Shown: piece by piece, positions 1-15,000 of the stretch | How positions within the stretch are numbered: position 1 is the stretch's first letter | How the letters are laid out: every line of letters begins with the position of its first letter | Origin: Ciona savignyi | Taxonomy: Eukaryota > Chordata > Ascidiacea > Phlebobranchia > Cionidae | Direction of reading: 5' to 3' | DNA: 64,000 nucleotides | Assembly: GCA_000149265.1 (NCBI GenBank) | Contig: CH003444.1 | Span: 58,095-122,094, forward strand | Made by a program: the position numbers and the translations under genes | Notes under the pieces: generated by a model | Told to the model about the DNA's origin: nothing | Database searches by the model: none | The model's input: the letters and a program-made list of their open reading frames with translations, nothing else

Positions 1-3000
1 CATTTGTGGGTGGTGTTCGGGTAAGTGAGGGGTACAATTATTCCAAAGTGGGTTGAAATAGCACGTGAATTTGTTTTACATTTAAGCCTTCAAATTGGGA
101 CATTTTAAGCTTCGGCAAATACGAGGGTGAGACCTGTCCAAAATTAAACTCTTTTACTGAAAAGGTCTCAAAAGATTTAAACACATTGATTTAGATGGCA
201 CTGCCTGAAGGTTTCGAGGTGAAAAACACGAAGAAATATGAGGAGATCTCGATACCAGCCACTTCTCACTATGCTGGTCAGCCTTGGCCTTTGGTTAAAA
301 TAAAGGAGCTTGATGAGGTAAAACTATCCACATTGGATGGTTTATTTAAGATTTTAACAACACTAACTGTTAAAGTACTATGAACAATGGTTGGAATATA
401 AAGGGAAGGTAGATTTAGTAAATTTATTGCAAATTTTGCAATAGAAATGTTCAGATTTTCCGGTTGCATAAAACTATTATCTGGTAGCAAACTATTTAAG
501 AAGTAAAAAACAAGCGAAATGTTGATTTGAAACTCCTAATTAATTGGGTTGTGTATAACTATTTATTCATTTTTCAACAAAAGTATTTTTTTAGATTGGG
601 CAAATGGCGTTTGCCGGCATCAAACAGTTGAACACGATTCAGTCGCGGGTTTACAAGACCGCATATCACACGAACGAAAACCTCTTGATTTGCGCGCCCA
701 CTGGAGCTGGTAAAACCAACGTGGCGATGCTCACCATTGTTAAGGAGATTGTGCAGAATGTGGAAAACGGTGTCATACAGCTGGACAAGTTTAAGGTGTG
801 AATCAACAGTTTTTTCATTGAGACCAAACTCTTGAATCCAACAACTATTAAAAATAATGCTAAAGTATTTTTTGTTACATGTACTGAAATAAGTGTTTTG
901 GTTTACGAAGTTTGTTCAAGGAAAAATATGGAATCTGTACAGTAACGTTCGTCCCAAAGCAAGACCAACATTACATAATAATTCCCTGCCAGGTTATACA
1001 GTATTGGAGGAATTCCACAGCGGTGTACAGAGTTTCTTAACACAGTTATTGTTACATAAGGAACCCAACCCAAAAATATGCAAAAGTCTAGTCATCATAT
1101 AATATAATATATAAGGTTACTGATCTCAGGTCATGTTGATGTAATTAAAATTTAATCAAAATAAGCAGACTCTTTCAACGACATTATAAAACTAACAGTT
1201 TGTCTTAATTTTAGCATATTTGATATAGCAATAATTCAGCAGATTGGAAGTAAACATAAGGAAATTTACTAAGAAAAGTTAAACGTCTTTAAAGGATTGC
1301 AATGCGTTTCTTGATGACAATTAATACCACAGTTTGTTTTTAAAAAAATCTTGCTAGTAAATTCAATCAACTAGAATATAAAGTTGCGTAATATAAACCA
1401 ACAATCATGAGTTAATTGTTTAAATTTAAAGATAATATATACAACCATTCACTTGTTGATTATTTAATTTATTATTATTCTTAATATAGAAAGAAGGAAC
1501 TGTATGATATGATAGACATATGACCACGTTTTATTGAGATCATACATTTGTGACACTGTTTTTAACGATAAGCTTAAGATGCATTTTAAAGCAAGTGTTG
1601 CCAAGTTTTCCTGATGAAATAATGCGAATGTAGTATGATAATCTTGATCCGCATTTATTAGTATAGTACTTGAGTAGTATCACGATTAATGATATATCAT
1701 TGCAGCCCGAGTTAGAGTTAACTCTTTCACTCCCGGCTAAATGCATTAATTCAAACATGCTGTCCCGCAGTGTTTTTACAATTTTTAGTCATTTTCAAAT
1801 TAGCACAGTTTTTTAAAAGTTTATGCTATGATTTAATATTTAGTATGTTTGGAAAGATAATTTACCCCTCTTTTAAACAAGCCACTTACCTAGAATCTAC
1901 CTCCAATAAAGAATATATTATTTGAATTTTAGTGAACACCACTTTATATGTAAAGAAAATTCTGCTCAACTTTGACAAATTTGAGGTGCACTGACAAACG
2001 AAATACTCAATAATTATTGGTATGCCCAAATGATATGAAAATTGGAATGTAGATTGTCTAATAGTTTTTGTACTCAGGAAAATTTGAACTGTATTTTTCT
2101 CTTCAGTAGTTTTTTTACTATTCCTAATTGAAATTTCCCTTTATTCTAACTATATTATGAAAAATTGAACCAAAACGCATTGAAGTTTTTAGTTTTGTAG
2201 AACTAAAATAGGTAAAATGTATAAAAAAGAACAGTGAAGGAAGTGTAAAAAGGGCATACAAAAGCAAACAAACACAAATACTATTTCCAATATTCTCGAA
2301 TTGTATGATATTCTTCAAAGCAGGGCACACGCAACTAGTCTCGCCGCCTTTTTCTTTATCGTGCGCTCAGCAGGCCCAGCTGGACTCATGCTTTGGTGAA
2401 CACGAAGCATAAACGCCTGCTGCGAAAACGTCACCAACGCTCTCCTTTTTATCTCAACGGCACGAAATTCACAGAGAATGTAAAGAAAGACTTGCTTGAC
2501 AAAAAGAGCTTCTCCGCAAGTTAACACGACTCCTATTGGCTGAGTTAGTCACATGTAAATTCGTGTAAAATCGATAGAAATAAGAGGCGAAGCCTTGAAA
2601 AAGAAAGGCTATCACTCCTCTCATTTTTAATATTTCTCCACGAAAATTACAGAAAATAAATAAGAGGGTTTGCTTGATTGAATGAGCCATAGCTGAGGTC
2701 TCTACCATTACGCATTGCGGAGAAATCGTTTTTTAGATTTGCACCTATTTATGTGGAATGCGGTATACCATGTTTTCCCACCAACTCGCGATATATCGCG
2801 AGTTGGGACGCAAAGAATTAAAATAAACATTTCCCTTCTGCAACACAGATAGTGTACGTGGCACCAATGAAAGCTCTGGCAGCAGAAATGGCTGAGAACT
2901 TCTCACGAAGGCTGTCTCCGCTGGGAATCAATGTGCGAGAACTTACCGGCGACATGCAGCTGACAAAGAAAGAAATTCAATCTACCCAGGTAGGTATTGG

Positions 3001-6000
3001 CAACACTATTTTACCATAGTCAAAGTATCAATTCTGCCAGTTTGTTTGGACGGGAAAATAGTAGTAATGTTGTCACTTTAATTTCAGACAACCAAACCTT
3101 AACCAGTCGCTAGAGACAACATGTGTTAAGCGTCATTTGTCAAGGGCATAAACACTTTGGTTGTTTAGTTTTTCTATACTAAAGTTGCTTATCACAAATT
3201 GCTTTTAGACTTTATCATTAAACAGCAAAAGTTTTTCAACATTAGACTTCTATTGTTGCAAATAAATTAAAATTAGTAAAACAACCACGCAACCTGGATT
3301 CGTCCAACAGTAGTCCATGCATTGCAGAGTCCTTACAGTCAATCAATCCTTGCCAGTATAAAGTGATCTGTTAAAAGATTACATTCCAACCAACTTATAT
3401 AATGTCAGTAATCCTGTAATATTTTTATAACAGTAATCTTAGCATAGTCAGCAATGTGGACAGAGCAATTTAACAGTTTTCCATGGTGTGTTAAACTAAA
3501 CGGTTTTCATTCTATATGCCTTTTGGAAACAATATATTTTTTGAGAAAAATAGCATAACATAGCATTACGGTAAAAATTCATCAATAAAAAAATATGTAT
3601 TAACAACATCTTGACCAAAACTAGTTTTTTGAATTTAATATGCATTCAAGAGAACATATATTGTGTAGCTTAATAAAGTTGCAAAAATGTATGAGTTAAA
3701 GACATATTTGTGTGTCTAAATGTCCACATATCAATGACAAAACTTTGAGGGGACATTTCCCTTTATGAATTTAAGAATATATCGGGTGCTAATCTTGTTG
3801 AGTTATATTTCCTGATTTTATGTTGATGAAAACAGTATCCCAGTTCAGTTTCTCTCTCCCAATAACGCAAGAGGTTCCCAAAGTATTAATATGGGTTGTG
3901 GGGCAAAGGATGAATCGCACAACCACTATTTATTCATCTGTTGTCTAAGTAATAGATAGGTGACATTAAAATCCAAAAAAAAGCGATGAGTGACAACAAA
4001 AAAATAGGAATGTTCCAGATGGGTGACATAAAAAATGGATTGGTAAAATTAAAAAATAATTACCAATACAATGCCAAACAATATCCAAACGATCAGTTAT
4101 TTTCACATGTTAAAAATTACTGTTTAAAGCGTAGTTCGTGAGATTCAACTAACCCAGATTTAGGATACGCCCAAAAAAGTGATCTGCTGCTTCATTAAAG
4201 TTCATTAAAGTATAACCCTCTCAGCTGCTTATCAGCACACCTGAGAAATGGGATGTTGTGACGAGGAAATCGACAAGCGATGTGGCTCTGGCTCGTCTCG
4301 TGAGGTTGCTCATCATTGACGAGGTTCATCTGCTGCATGATGAACGGGGACCTGTACTTGAGACCCTCGTTGCACGAACCCTTAGACAGGTGGGTGTCAA
4401 TTAAAGTGGGTGATGTGGGGTTTATGGTATTTTAATGACGATGGGTCAATTATTAAATTGGGTTAATATCTCTGGAGTAAATTGAGGGTCAGTCTATAAA
4501 TTGAGGGCATTATTCCTAGTTTAAATTTAGATTTACTTATATACTGTGGTTAATATTTCTGAAGTAAATTAATTGAGTTTTGTCTTTTATTCTAACAATA
4601 TACTAAAAGTTGTGGCTTGATAATCTGCTAACTCTCCCCCAATATATAAGGTTGAAACACAGCAGACCATGATTCGAATAGTTGGACTCTCAGCCACCCT
4701 GCCAAACTACACAGATGTGGCACGGTTTTTACGAGTTAATCCGTAAGTTCTGATCTGTGGGTATTGTTTCACTGTTTTAAGTTTTAAAAACACAAGAGAA
4801 ATGCAAAGAACATATATTAAACTTTCAAAAAATAATGTTTTATGCTCTATACCCCTACCAAATACTGCTGTAGTGCCACTATCCCCACTCTCAAAATGCA
4901 AACATAGGTCGTTTTCTATGTTCAATGTTTGAAAATCTTTTCAGACACAAAGGTTTGTTTTTCTTCGACGGTCGTTTTCGTCCCGTGCCTCTTCAGCAAA
5001 CCTTTGTCGGAGTGAAAGCCAAGAGTTTCACCCAACAGAGATTGGACATGGATGAAGCGTGCTACGAGGTCGTTGTGGAAAATCTACGAAAAGATAATCA
5101 GGTGGGTTCGATATATACCAGAATACCAGAATTTAGAATATTATGGTTGTCTAAAATTTCAAGTTTGTAGATAAATCCATAAGAACCTGTCTGTGATATG
5201 AGGTTGTGTGATCAAAACTTTTCGCTGACTAAACTGGTATGATTTTGGGCAGGGAAGATAGGAGACATTGATCTGATTCCAGTGGAATAATGAGTTATAC
5301 TAAAAACCAAATAGTTGTTTTAATCATATATGACACACTGCAATAGCTCCGGTAACAGACAGGGAGACAGGATTATATAGCAGTTTCCAATTGTTGTGGA
5401 CAAAACATAAATATCATATATAATATGGAAATCGTTGAATTGTATTGTTGCTGAATGGTTATCATAACAATTTCATATACTGCATTTCATTTATAGACTT
5501 AGTGATTATTCCTTCACAGATTTAAAACTTCAGGTCTTTTAAAATATTTTTTTAGTTTTTGTTAATCCCATTAAATCACTAGGTACAGGCAAGATCCTTT
5601 ATTTTCGTTTATTTAAACTACCACCGACTAGCTAATAGTTGGTTTTAATCCAACCACTCTTCGGTTGGCGATCCTCATGCGTTTACAATAAGCCAACCAG
5701 ACATACTGGACACCACGCGAACCATGTAATATGCCCAGGTACTGGTGTTCGTACATGCAAGGAATGCAACGGTGCGGACAGCACAGGCGATGGCAGAAAT
5801 GGCGAGAGAGAACAATGAAGTAAACTTGTTCAGTTGCCAACAGATGGATGGATTTGGTCAAGCAGAAAAACAGGTAGATTGCATTTAGGATATATAATTG
5901 CTGAATATAGTCATTTCGGTTTTTTGTTTGGGAACATCTAATTAAGGTAGAACTTTTATTTTTAGTAAAAACACAGAAGTCTTTTCAATAAACATGCATT

Positions 6001-9000
6001 TTGCAAATGAGTTTTCAATGATATTCTTATGCGGTTTTTATATATTTTTTTTTCAATTTTTTCGGCATTTTCTGATCCAAACTAATTGTCCTGATTTGGG
6101 CAGAAAAATACTTAGCCACCAGTCTAAGAGCTATCAGTTAAATTGGTAAATTAAAGAATTATTCAAATTTTTTTTTTAAAAGAGTTTTTTTCATGATTTT
6201 TTTTTAATTGTTTTTGTTATTTTGAAATTATTTTCTTGCATTTTCCACAAAAATAAATACAAAAACCAAGTGATGATATTAAAATAGAAACACCTAATCA
6301 TGGAAAGTTCAACAACTAACACATTTAATCCCAGGTCCAGCGTTCGCGCAATCGAGAGGTTCGTGAGCTGTTCAACTCCGGGCTTGGTGTGCACCACGCG
6401 GGAATGCTGCGTGCTGACCGAACCATGTTGGAGCGCTTGTTCTCCAAGGGCCTCATTCGCGTATTATGCTGCACGGCAACACTGGCGTGGGGGGTGAATC
6501 TGCCGGCCCACGCGGTCGTGATCAAAGGAACGCAGGTCTACAACGCAAAGCAAGGAGCGTTCGTCGATCTTGGGATACTAGATGTGATGCAGGTAAAGAA
6601 ATGAAGATCACTTTTAAAATGATCAAAAAATTTAGGATAAAACTTAACTAAAATAATAAATGATTTAAAACATTTAAGTTGTCCCATGAAATTTAAGATG
6701 ACGCATAAAATATATTTTTGGAGACCGGGATCATATTACTGGGAATATTGTAATGTGGTAACTGTTAATTTATAATTGATCACTGCTTAATAGTAAATAT
6801 AAATAAGAAGTATTTATGTGTTTTGTATGTTATAAATGAAAACAAAAATTCTCCCATTTATAATCAGATAATCGTCTTTGTTACTGTAATCGAAATTACA
6901 TTATCAGGCTAAAGAACTAAACCAGATATTTCCGGAAAAAATCAGATTTTTGGTCGCGCTGGTCGACCTCAATTTGACACAACAGGAGAAGGGACGATCA
7001 TCACAGCGCATAACAAGCTCTCACATTACCTTGCTCTGCTCACCAGGCAAAACCCGATTGAAAGTCAATTTGTTGAATGCCTGGTCGACAACCTTAACGC
7101 AGAGGTTAATATCTACTTCAATTTCCATTCTTTTTTTCGGCTCAAAATTTTTTGGAATCCATGTATAAGTTTATTGTAACACACACAAAAAAGAACTAGT
7201 TTTTTTTATTTAAAAATCCAATTTAAAGCAAAAAAGTATTAGTTTTTAAAGTCATTTATTTCCCTGGAAATTTTTTTATTTTTAAATTGTCGGAATTCTT
7301 AGTTGAAGGTTTTTATGTATATAATGAGAGTCGCTTAATGTTTGCACACCGCAATATCTTATAGAGAAGGGGTTGGCATGCTGCGTTTCTTTCATTTTTA
7401 TGATACGGCTCTATGCTAATGTAGCAAGCGCTTAATAAGTTTAGAAACCCATATATTAGTGAAACTAACAAAAGAACACTCGCATCGTTACCTCACAGAT
7501 TGTTGTTTTTCTTTTATTGCAAAAAAAGTTTTGCGGCGTCCAGTGATTTTTATTTTGTTGAATATCAGGTAAAATGGGTTTTTAAGTGCAAAAGTTTGTC
7601 GACCCCTGTTATATAGCAAGCCGTATTATGCTGCAAACATTCCATGTCGCATTACTTCTCCCAACTTCCCCAGATATCATTAGGAACAGTAAACACAGTG
7701 GACGATGGTGTACGATGGTTGTCATACACCTACCTATACACAAGGATGAGAAGAAATCCACTGGTTTATGGCATTTCAGCAAACCAACTTGAGGTGAAAG
7801 AAATTTATTTTTATTTTCTTCTTACTTTGTTTTCTCTTATTCTTTAAAAGCGAATTTTGCTGAAAATAAATAAATACCTCAGTTTCGTTCATAAATTCGT
7901 TCAGTTTACTTATTTCATTTGTTTATTGATATAGCGATTTTCATATAGGTAATTGTTAAATTTTAATAAATTGTTTTTTTTAATTTTATTAATTTAAATT
8001 TAAGATAAATTTGCTGCGCCAATTTGTTTGGTTTAGCATAAGATTTAACAACAACTGTGTACTTTTAACTGGTATTTTAACTACTCTATTTTTCCAGTTT
8101 TTCAGGCTTCTTTTTTAACATACGTATGTTCTTCTTCTTTAATGTAATAAAGAAACAAAAAATAAACTAAATCGTAGCATTGTCAGCTTTTTTATGGAAC
8201 AATGAAAATTAAGGCATTCTTTGGTCTAAATGTTTTTACATTATGCTTTCTATTTTAACTAATATATTCACACAACAACTGATTTAAATTTTTGAATTTC
8301 CAGAATGACCCAATGCTTACTAAATGGCAACGTGACCTCATTATAATGGCTGGCAGAAAACTGGAAAAAGCAAGAATGATTCGGTTCCTGGAAAGAACAG
8401 GTTTGAATTTTGATCAATTGATTTGGACAGAATGAAATCCTTTCATCATACTATGAATTATGAATTGCTTCCTTAAAATAGCACAAACCCCACATCTGGG
8501 TTGCAAAACGTTAACCGGCTTATGTCTTAGCGTGTTGCCTTGCAGTATAAACACTCAATCTTAAATTTGGAAGGTGATTAGATAGCAACCTCAGTTATGA
8601 CAGTATAGCCATGCATACAAATTTTGTTGTATAATAACCATATACTTCTTTGGTTTTTTGTTTGTCACATGCGCCGGAAATTAAACATTAATCCTATTTT
8701 ACACAAATAATCCTATTTTAGATTTTTTTTTTAATTTGTATAAAAAAATTGGGAAGCAAGGAAGGGGGGAAAACTGCTTATGAAACTAGGAAAATCTAAA
8801 CCCTACCCTAAATACTAATCTCAAACCCAGAACTAGGCTTAACTTTACCATCAGCCTTTACACTAACCTTAAAACTCTAATCTTCATTTCAGTGAATAGT
8901 TTTCCTTTTTCCCGCCTTCCATGTTTTCCCTCCTTTTAGTTTCCCTATGGAATTGTAGAATCCGCCCAGAAATATTAAAACAACCTAAATCCAGCATTGA

Positions 9001-12000
9001 TGCAACAGAGTGAACAAGCTAAATTTCTATGTTTCAGGATATTTTCATTCCACCGATCTTGGTCGTACTTCATCCCACTTCTACATCAAATATCTCTCCA
9101 TCGAGACTTTCAATGAATTCATCAACTCGTCCATGGACATCACTGCTATACTCAGCATGATTTCAAAGTCCCACGAATTCCAACAGATAAAAGTAAATTA
9201 GTGTAAATTAGAATCTTTGTCCCTCTGGCTGGGATAATAATCGTCGCTTAATGGTTGTCATTTCTTACCCTGGAATTTGATTCATGCATTGTTTACCTTT
9301 TTCCCAACAGCAAAGTTCACTGTCCAAACAATTTCCGAATCTTTACCTAATTGTTATCTCTACACTTTATTGTTATGATCTACTTGTGATTATGACCTCA
9401 TAAAAGTTCTTACAGAAAAATTATAAATCTACTTCTCTGCAACTAAGGACCATTAATTAAAAGAAAAGTTGTTGATAAAAACAAGAATTTTTGAAGCACC
9501 AAGTACAAAAAGTACATATTTTATTGAAAAATGTGGTGATTTTGCATGACACTGCTTTATCATAACAATAATACTAAAATATGCTTTTTTTTACTTCTTA
9601 CTTAAAATATATTTCTTTCGAAACATTTTGGTATTAGGTTTATTATCACCAAGGTCAGGAAAACCTTTGGAAAATTGCACGAAATACACCTCTGCCTCAT
9701 TGTTTAACATTATCATTCATCCTCTTCCGTTTCATGTACAATTATCTATAGGTAAGAGATGATGAACTGACTGAACTCGACGACCTAAAAGACGATTTTT
9801 GCCACCTCCCGATCAAATCTGGTCCAGAGGACACAGAAGGGAAGACCAACATCCTGTTCCAGACTTTCATCTCCTCGGGGGAAGTTCGAAGTTTCTCCCT
9901 CTCCTCTGATCTCATGTACATCGCTCAGGTAAGAGTAAAAATGTATCATGATTCCATGCTTCCATTCACACCATGTGTCCACATTACTCTATACAAATGT
10001 TGGTCCATACAAAGGTAGGATAGGACACTATGTTAATACAGGATACTCCATTTTATTCGCTCCTTTTAAAGGATAATATACCTTTTTTGCTTGACTAAAT
10101 ACAATACAATAATTGTGGATTTTGCAACCCTTTTTAAATAATTCAGTGATATTTTAAAGTATCTAGTAGTCAAATCTTGTTACTATGGCACTTTAACTCG
10201 GTCCTGTCAGGTAAGTTTTTAAAACGGCTACAGTATATTGTTCTGTAAAGTGTTTTTGTAGCGATGGTGGCATAGTAGCGAGATTTGACTGTACCTCAAT
10301 TTAAAGGGAATAAAATTTTAGAACGCTGGTCGGATTGTGCGAGGTGTTTTTGAGATCGTGCTGAAGCAGGGTAAGACGAGACTTGCTGGTCGGATGCTCA
10401 AACTTTGCAAATGTGTTGAGCGGCGCTTGTGGCCCGACAGCACGCCACTCCGGCAGTTTGGACCTAGACTCTCGAAAGATGTTTACAGAAAAATTGAGGA
10501 GAAAGAGCTCAAACTGGAAGAGATTCTTGATTCGTCCCCTAGTGATATAGGTACTTTCGAGTTTTAGCATTTTCTTATTAATTACCAAACAGCACCAACC
10601 TACGTCAATTAGTAGAGATGTTGCTTTGTAGCATAAGATGGAGACCGGTTTTTGATGTTTTTGCAGCCCACTAAACCTCTGGGTTAATGCAAGTTCTCCA
10701 AGTGGCTGCCTAATTCTATTACTTCCCGATAGTAACTTCGAGTCTCACTGGTTGCAGGAAATTTGCTGCGTCATCCTCGAATCGGGGAGAAAGTTCTGAA
10801 ATGCGCTCAGGAAATTCCGAAAGTTCAACTCCAGGTCACCATTCAGCCGATCACCAGGACCATTCTGCGCATTAAAGTTGTCATGACACCCGATTTCACT
10901 TGGAATAATAATGTAAGCGAAAGCCGTCGTTACCTGTGTTATGTTGTGTGGTACAGCATGGACAAAATCTAAGTTCATTAAATTGACCAAATTATTGGAG
11001 TCTATTAGTATATTACAGTAGTTTTAAAGCACAACCCGTTGGTCACTTTAGTCAATATTTTTAACAAAAATCATTTGTGAATTTTAAAGAGAGTTGAATT
11101 GAATCATTGTGATGCCTAAAATTCCTAATTTTTATTTTTTTTATATTGCAATTATTAATTTGATTTTTTTCATAAGTCTTTTTTGTTTATCCCGCAGTCA
11201 CATGGCAACACCACTGAAGCTTTCTGGATCTGGGTTGAAGATCCTGATACTGACAACATGTACCACAGTGAATATGTCCTCATGCCTAAAAAAACGGTAA
11301 ATCACACATTATATTTAAGTATCTTAATGCATGGCAGTTATTTACTTCTGAAAAGTGTTCTGGGTTTAATCCTTACCCCCAGCCAGATAACTCACCAGTT
11401 GATATGAACTCTACGGATAATCCATTTGGAAATGTAAACAAAACAATGTTTCTGTCACTTTGTAATCAGGGTGATAGGTAAAACTATAGGCTTTTACAAT
11501 GAAGGTTCTATTTATTTAGGGCAAATTCCTGCTTATGTTGAACAAACACCTCTATTCTTTTAAACATGCAGGTTGTGCGAAGGGAATCCATCAATTTGAC
11601 ATTCACCATTCCACTTATCGAACCCCACCCCACACAATACCTCGTCCATGTTGAATCTGATCGTTGGTTTGGCACGGGCACCGTTTGCCCAATCTCATTC
11701 AAGCATCTCATCCTGCCCGACAGACACCCTCCACATACAGGTGATCGAAATAATTTTTACAACGCATTAGGGTTTAAACAAGGCGAACCTTGTGTTTAAA
11801 CATTTTCGACAAGGCATAAGGGTTTAAACAAGAAAACCCTTGTGATTAACACTGAAGTAAATATTGTTTTGGTTACTGTCTTCTATGTAAACTGAGAATA
11901 GCGACAATTGCCGGCAAAATTAGTGCAACTGGCCAAGTAAACTATCGATTTTTTTAAATATTTACTTCGTTATTAATAAAAGATTTATAATTCCTGCTTT

Positions 12001-15000
12001 GGATTTTTTTTTTCTGAATACTCACTGTTCGTTCCTACCATGCCAGGGTAACATGCTATTAAAAAAATATGGGTTACCATAACACACAACCCAAAACAAA
12101 GTAACATGTTTCTTCACTGTACAACTTCAGATACTGTCATTTACCAAGAAAACGTCAATGTTAATGCTCAAAAAATGACAGACTGGTTTTATCATATTTG
12201 TGTCAAAACGAATTTATCTAAATAACATAATAATGCCCCTTTTTATATGAAAATATATACAAAATATAAAAAACTTTCTCAATAAAAATAACACACTAAG
12301 CCAGACCTATTTTTATTTATTTAATATATGATTTGATGCTTGTAATAAAAAGAAAGGAAAAACCTTATTTTTTCCGTTGCTTCTTTCTAAAAGTGCATTG
12401 TGTTTTTAGAGTTGACAGACCTGGAGCCACTTCCTATTACAGCCCTGGATGAAAAGTTCCAAGCAGTTTACAACTTCACCCATTTCAATCCCATTCAAAC
12501 GCAGATTTTTCATTGTTTGTATCATAACGACACAAATGCTTTGTTAGGTAAGAGCTGTTTAATTTATATTGACATTTAGGGGACCTAACTTAACTACATA
12601 GTTGGCTTTGTGAATCAGTTACCTTTAATGATTTATGTTAGTTAATCACTATTAAGTTAACTGGTAAAGCAGTTTTTGATTCTCAATTAACTTAAAAAAC
12701 AACAAACGATTATTTTCATGGTTATCAAATTACCAAGCGAAAAGCCATAATTAACTGTGAAAGACTTAAGTAGACTATTTAACTTTTGTATATTACTTTC
12801 AGTTACTGGTGATTACAAAGCAATGTACAATTAAGTTTTAAATATTTTGATTATTTTATTGAAGTATAATTTGAACTAACCCGATGATAGTCCTGAAACT
12901 ATCTTATGCCCACTGTCAAGTTGTCGGGGCTATTGTGCTGTGTTTTATGTTTGATATAACAGTTTTTAAGCCACATTAAATCAAGACTATTTAAATTAAG
13001 TTGCCCAAAAATAAAAAAAAAAGATAAAAAAGTAAAAACCATTCAAATTCTAACTTTCCACAATTTTGTAAAATCTCTTGATGTGAGGTAGTGCATTGGT
13101 TTCCCTGTTAAGATCACTGGCTAACGTTCTCTGTTTAAAATTCTATTTTTAAACCAGGTGCACCTACTGGTTCTGGTAAAACAGTGGCAGCCGAGCTAGC
13201 TTTATTCCGCATGCTTCGTACCCAGCCCGGGGCTAAGGCCGTCTACGTGGCCCCTATGAAAGCACTTGTCCGAGAACGAATGAAAGACTGGGAAAAAAGA
13301 CTTAAAACCAAACTTGGACTTAAGTATGTGAAATGTTATGGCACAAAGTGTGTATATCTAGAATTTTACATTTAATTTGAATAAGATAGGTCAATCAGTA
13401 AGAGTGGTGGTAGTTTGCAGGCAGCTGAAATTTGTTGGTTCACAACCAGCCACTTGCTGGACAGTTTTTTTATGTCAATTGGCAGACCTCGCTCAAAACT
13501 AGTTCATTAATTGTTTCTACCAAAACAGAAAAATGGTAATCTGAGAGGTACATATGAAAGAATTATTCCTTACATTAAGTAATTGAATTATCTTGTCCTA
13601 TCCTAAACTGATGAGGCCAGTTTTAAGATAAATTATAACAAATATAGCTAATAAGAAGGGTAATTGTTGAGACCACAAAAACTGAAAATTGTTATTGTAA
13701 CCTCTCTTGATGCTAAGACAGGGTAATTTGCATAATTTCAGACTCGTGGAGTTGACTGGCGACATTGCGCCTGACATGGGCGCCGTGGCACGTGCCGACG
13801 TCATCATAACAACCCCAGAAAAATGGGACGGTGTATCCCGTAGTTGGAATACCAGGGGGTACGTCCGAAAGGTTTCACTGCTCATAATCGATGAGATACA
13901 TTTGTTGGGTAAGTACAAGGGATGCACCAATATATCAACTAGCTGAACCAGACAGATACCCCAGTAGTTTAAAATGACTTTCATTATAAGGGTATTTAAA
14001 TCTAGGCTGCTACAATGTAAACTCCGGTCAGACTTGTCATAAAACCTTATCATGTAGCCGTTGTGACGTTTGATTAATCTGGTGAAACCTAAATATATTA
14101 ACAATCAACAGTTGTATTGTTGTAAGAATGTTCTTAGTGTCAGCAATATTTTCAAAAGAAAAACATAAGCCATTGCAACCCTTGTCGAAAAACGAAATAA
14201 CCTTATTCTCAAATGGAGTGTCTTCTTGGCTACCAAAGCAGCGACTCCTGTGTTTTCAACTTAAGTTGTATCATTTTTCGCAAGCGCTTTTTAAGGCAGA
14301 CCTCCCCATGCGCAGGTCAGGATCGGGGACCGGTATTAGAGGTCATCGTGTCACGAACCAACTTCATATCCTCTCATACCGAGAAAGCTGTCCGTGTAGT
14401 CGGCTTGTCCACTGCGCTGGCCAACGCTCGAGACTTAGCTGACTGGTTGGGCATAAAACAGGTGAAAAATGTTTTTTTAATTGAACAGTTTATAAATTGA
14501 AAGTAACGCTTTTTATTCACCTATGTTCTTGTGCGAAGCACTTGGTGGAAGTTGCTTGGACCAAGTGGATTTTATAGGTTGAACATAAAACCAATGTCAT
14601 GTTTTCAACACACTTTAATAGGTTCTGTACCTGACTAGACCGTTTTGTTGTGGTGTTAATTATCCAAGTTATAATCTGGGGATGAAAAAAATTACCTTCA
14701 TAGCAATGACATATTCTAGAATCTAGACCATCAAATAAGACCCTAAAAAGTTTTCTTTTCCTTTTTTATTAACACATAAAGTGTAATTTATAAAAAGTGT
14801 AATTTTTTAAATTCTCTTAGTCGTTTTTAAAAAAAATGTTTAATGTAAAACTTGTTCTATTGTATCTCTTATTTCTGGGGGCAAGTGTTTTGCAAGTGTC
14901 ATATTTTCCCATTACGGGTCTGTGTAGCATTGCAACTATCTTTTTTTACAACTTTCTGACCCAAAAGGATATATATAACCAACTGATACTTCAGTTGTAC

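Larger units (their letters stand above)
796..2848 (+). other. ASCC3 intron, about 2 kb
   Basis: Long intron between the Walker A exon and the YVAPMKAL exon. No exon-like open frame with splice sites was found. It contains a diverged tandem duplication (about 2430-2690) and a perfect 26-bp palindrome (2781-2806) close to the 3' splice site. Confidence 0.7.
595..11740 (+). other. ASCC3: ASCC3 helicase cassette 1 with winged-helix and Sec63 regions (exons 3-18)
   Basis: RecA1 begins with Walker A APTGAGKT in the exon at 595-795. The DEVH box is in 4225-4389 ([17 protein letters not shown]), and motif III SAT is in 4651-4742 (GLSATLPNY). RecA2 holds VHHAGML and [12 protein letters not shown] in 6335-6592, and motif [11 protein letters not shown] in 6946-7104. 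The winged-helix/ratchet part follows (7674-8400), then the first Sec63-like block through 11740, which ends LPDRHPPHT as in vertebrate ASCC3. All catalytic motifs are intact, so this cassette looks ATPase-competent. Intron phases are mixed, so each exon boundary was fixed by continuity of the homologous protein. Confidence 0.93.

Noticed and set aside
893..1102. 69-codon frame in the first large ASCC3 intron
   Set aside because: The flanking exons join perfectly in family order without it; no acceptor/donor pair.
195..6592. Assignment of the helicase to SNRNP200 (Brr2)
   Set aside because: Linker and Sec63 sequences ([36 protein letters not shown]) match ASCC3 better.
13598..14104. 168-codon antisense frame over an ASCC3 exon
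   Set aside because: Opposite-strand shadow of the DEIH exon and its introns; no homology or splice logic.
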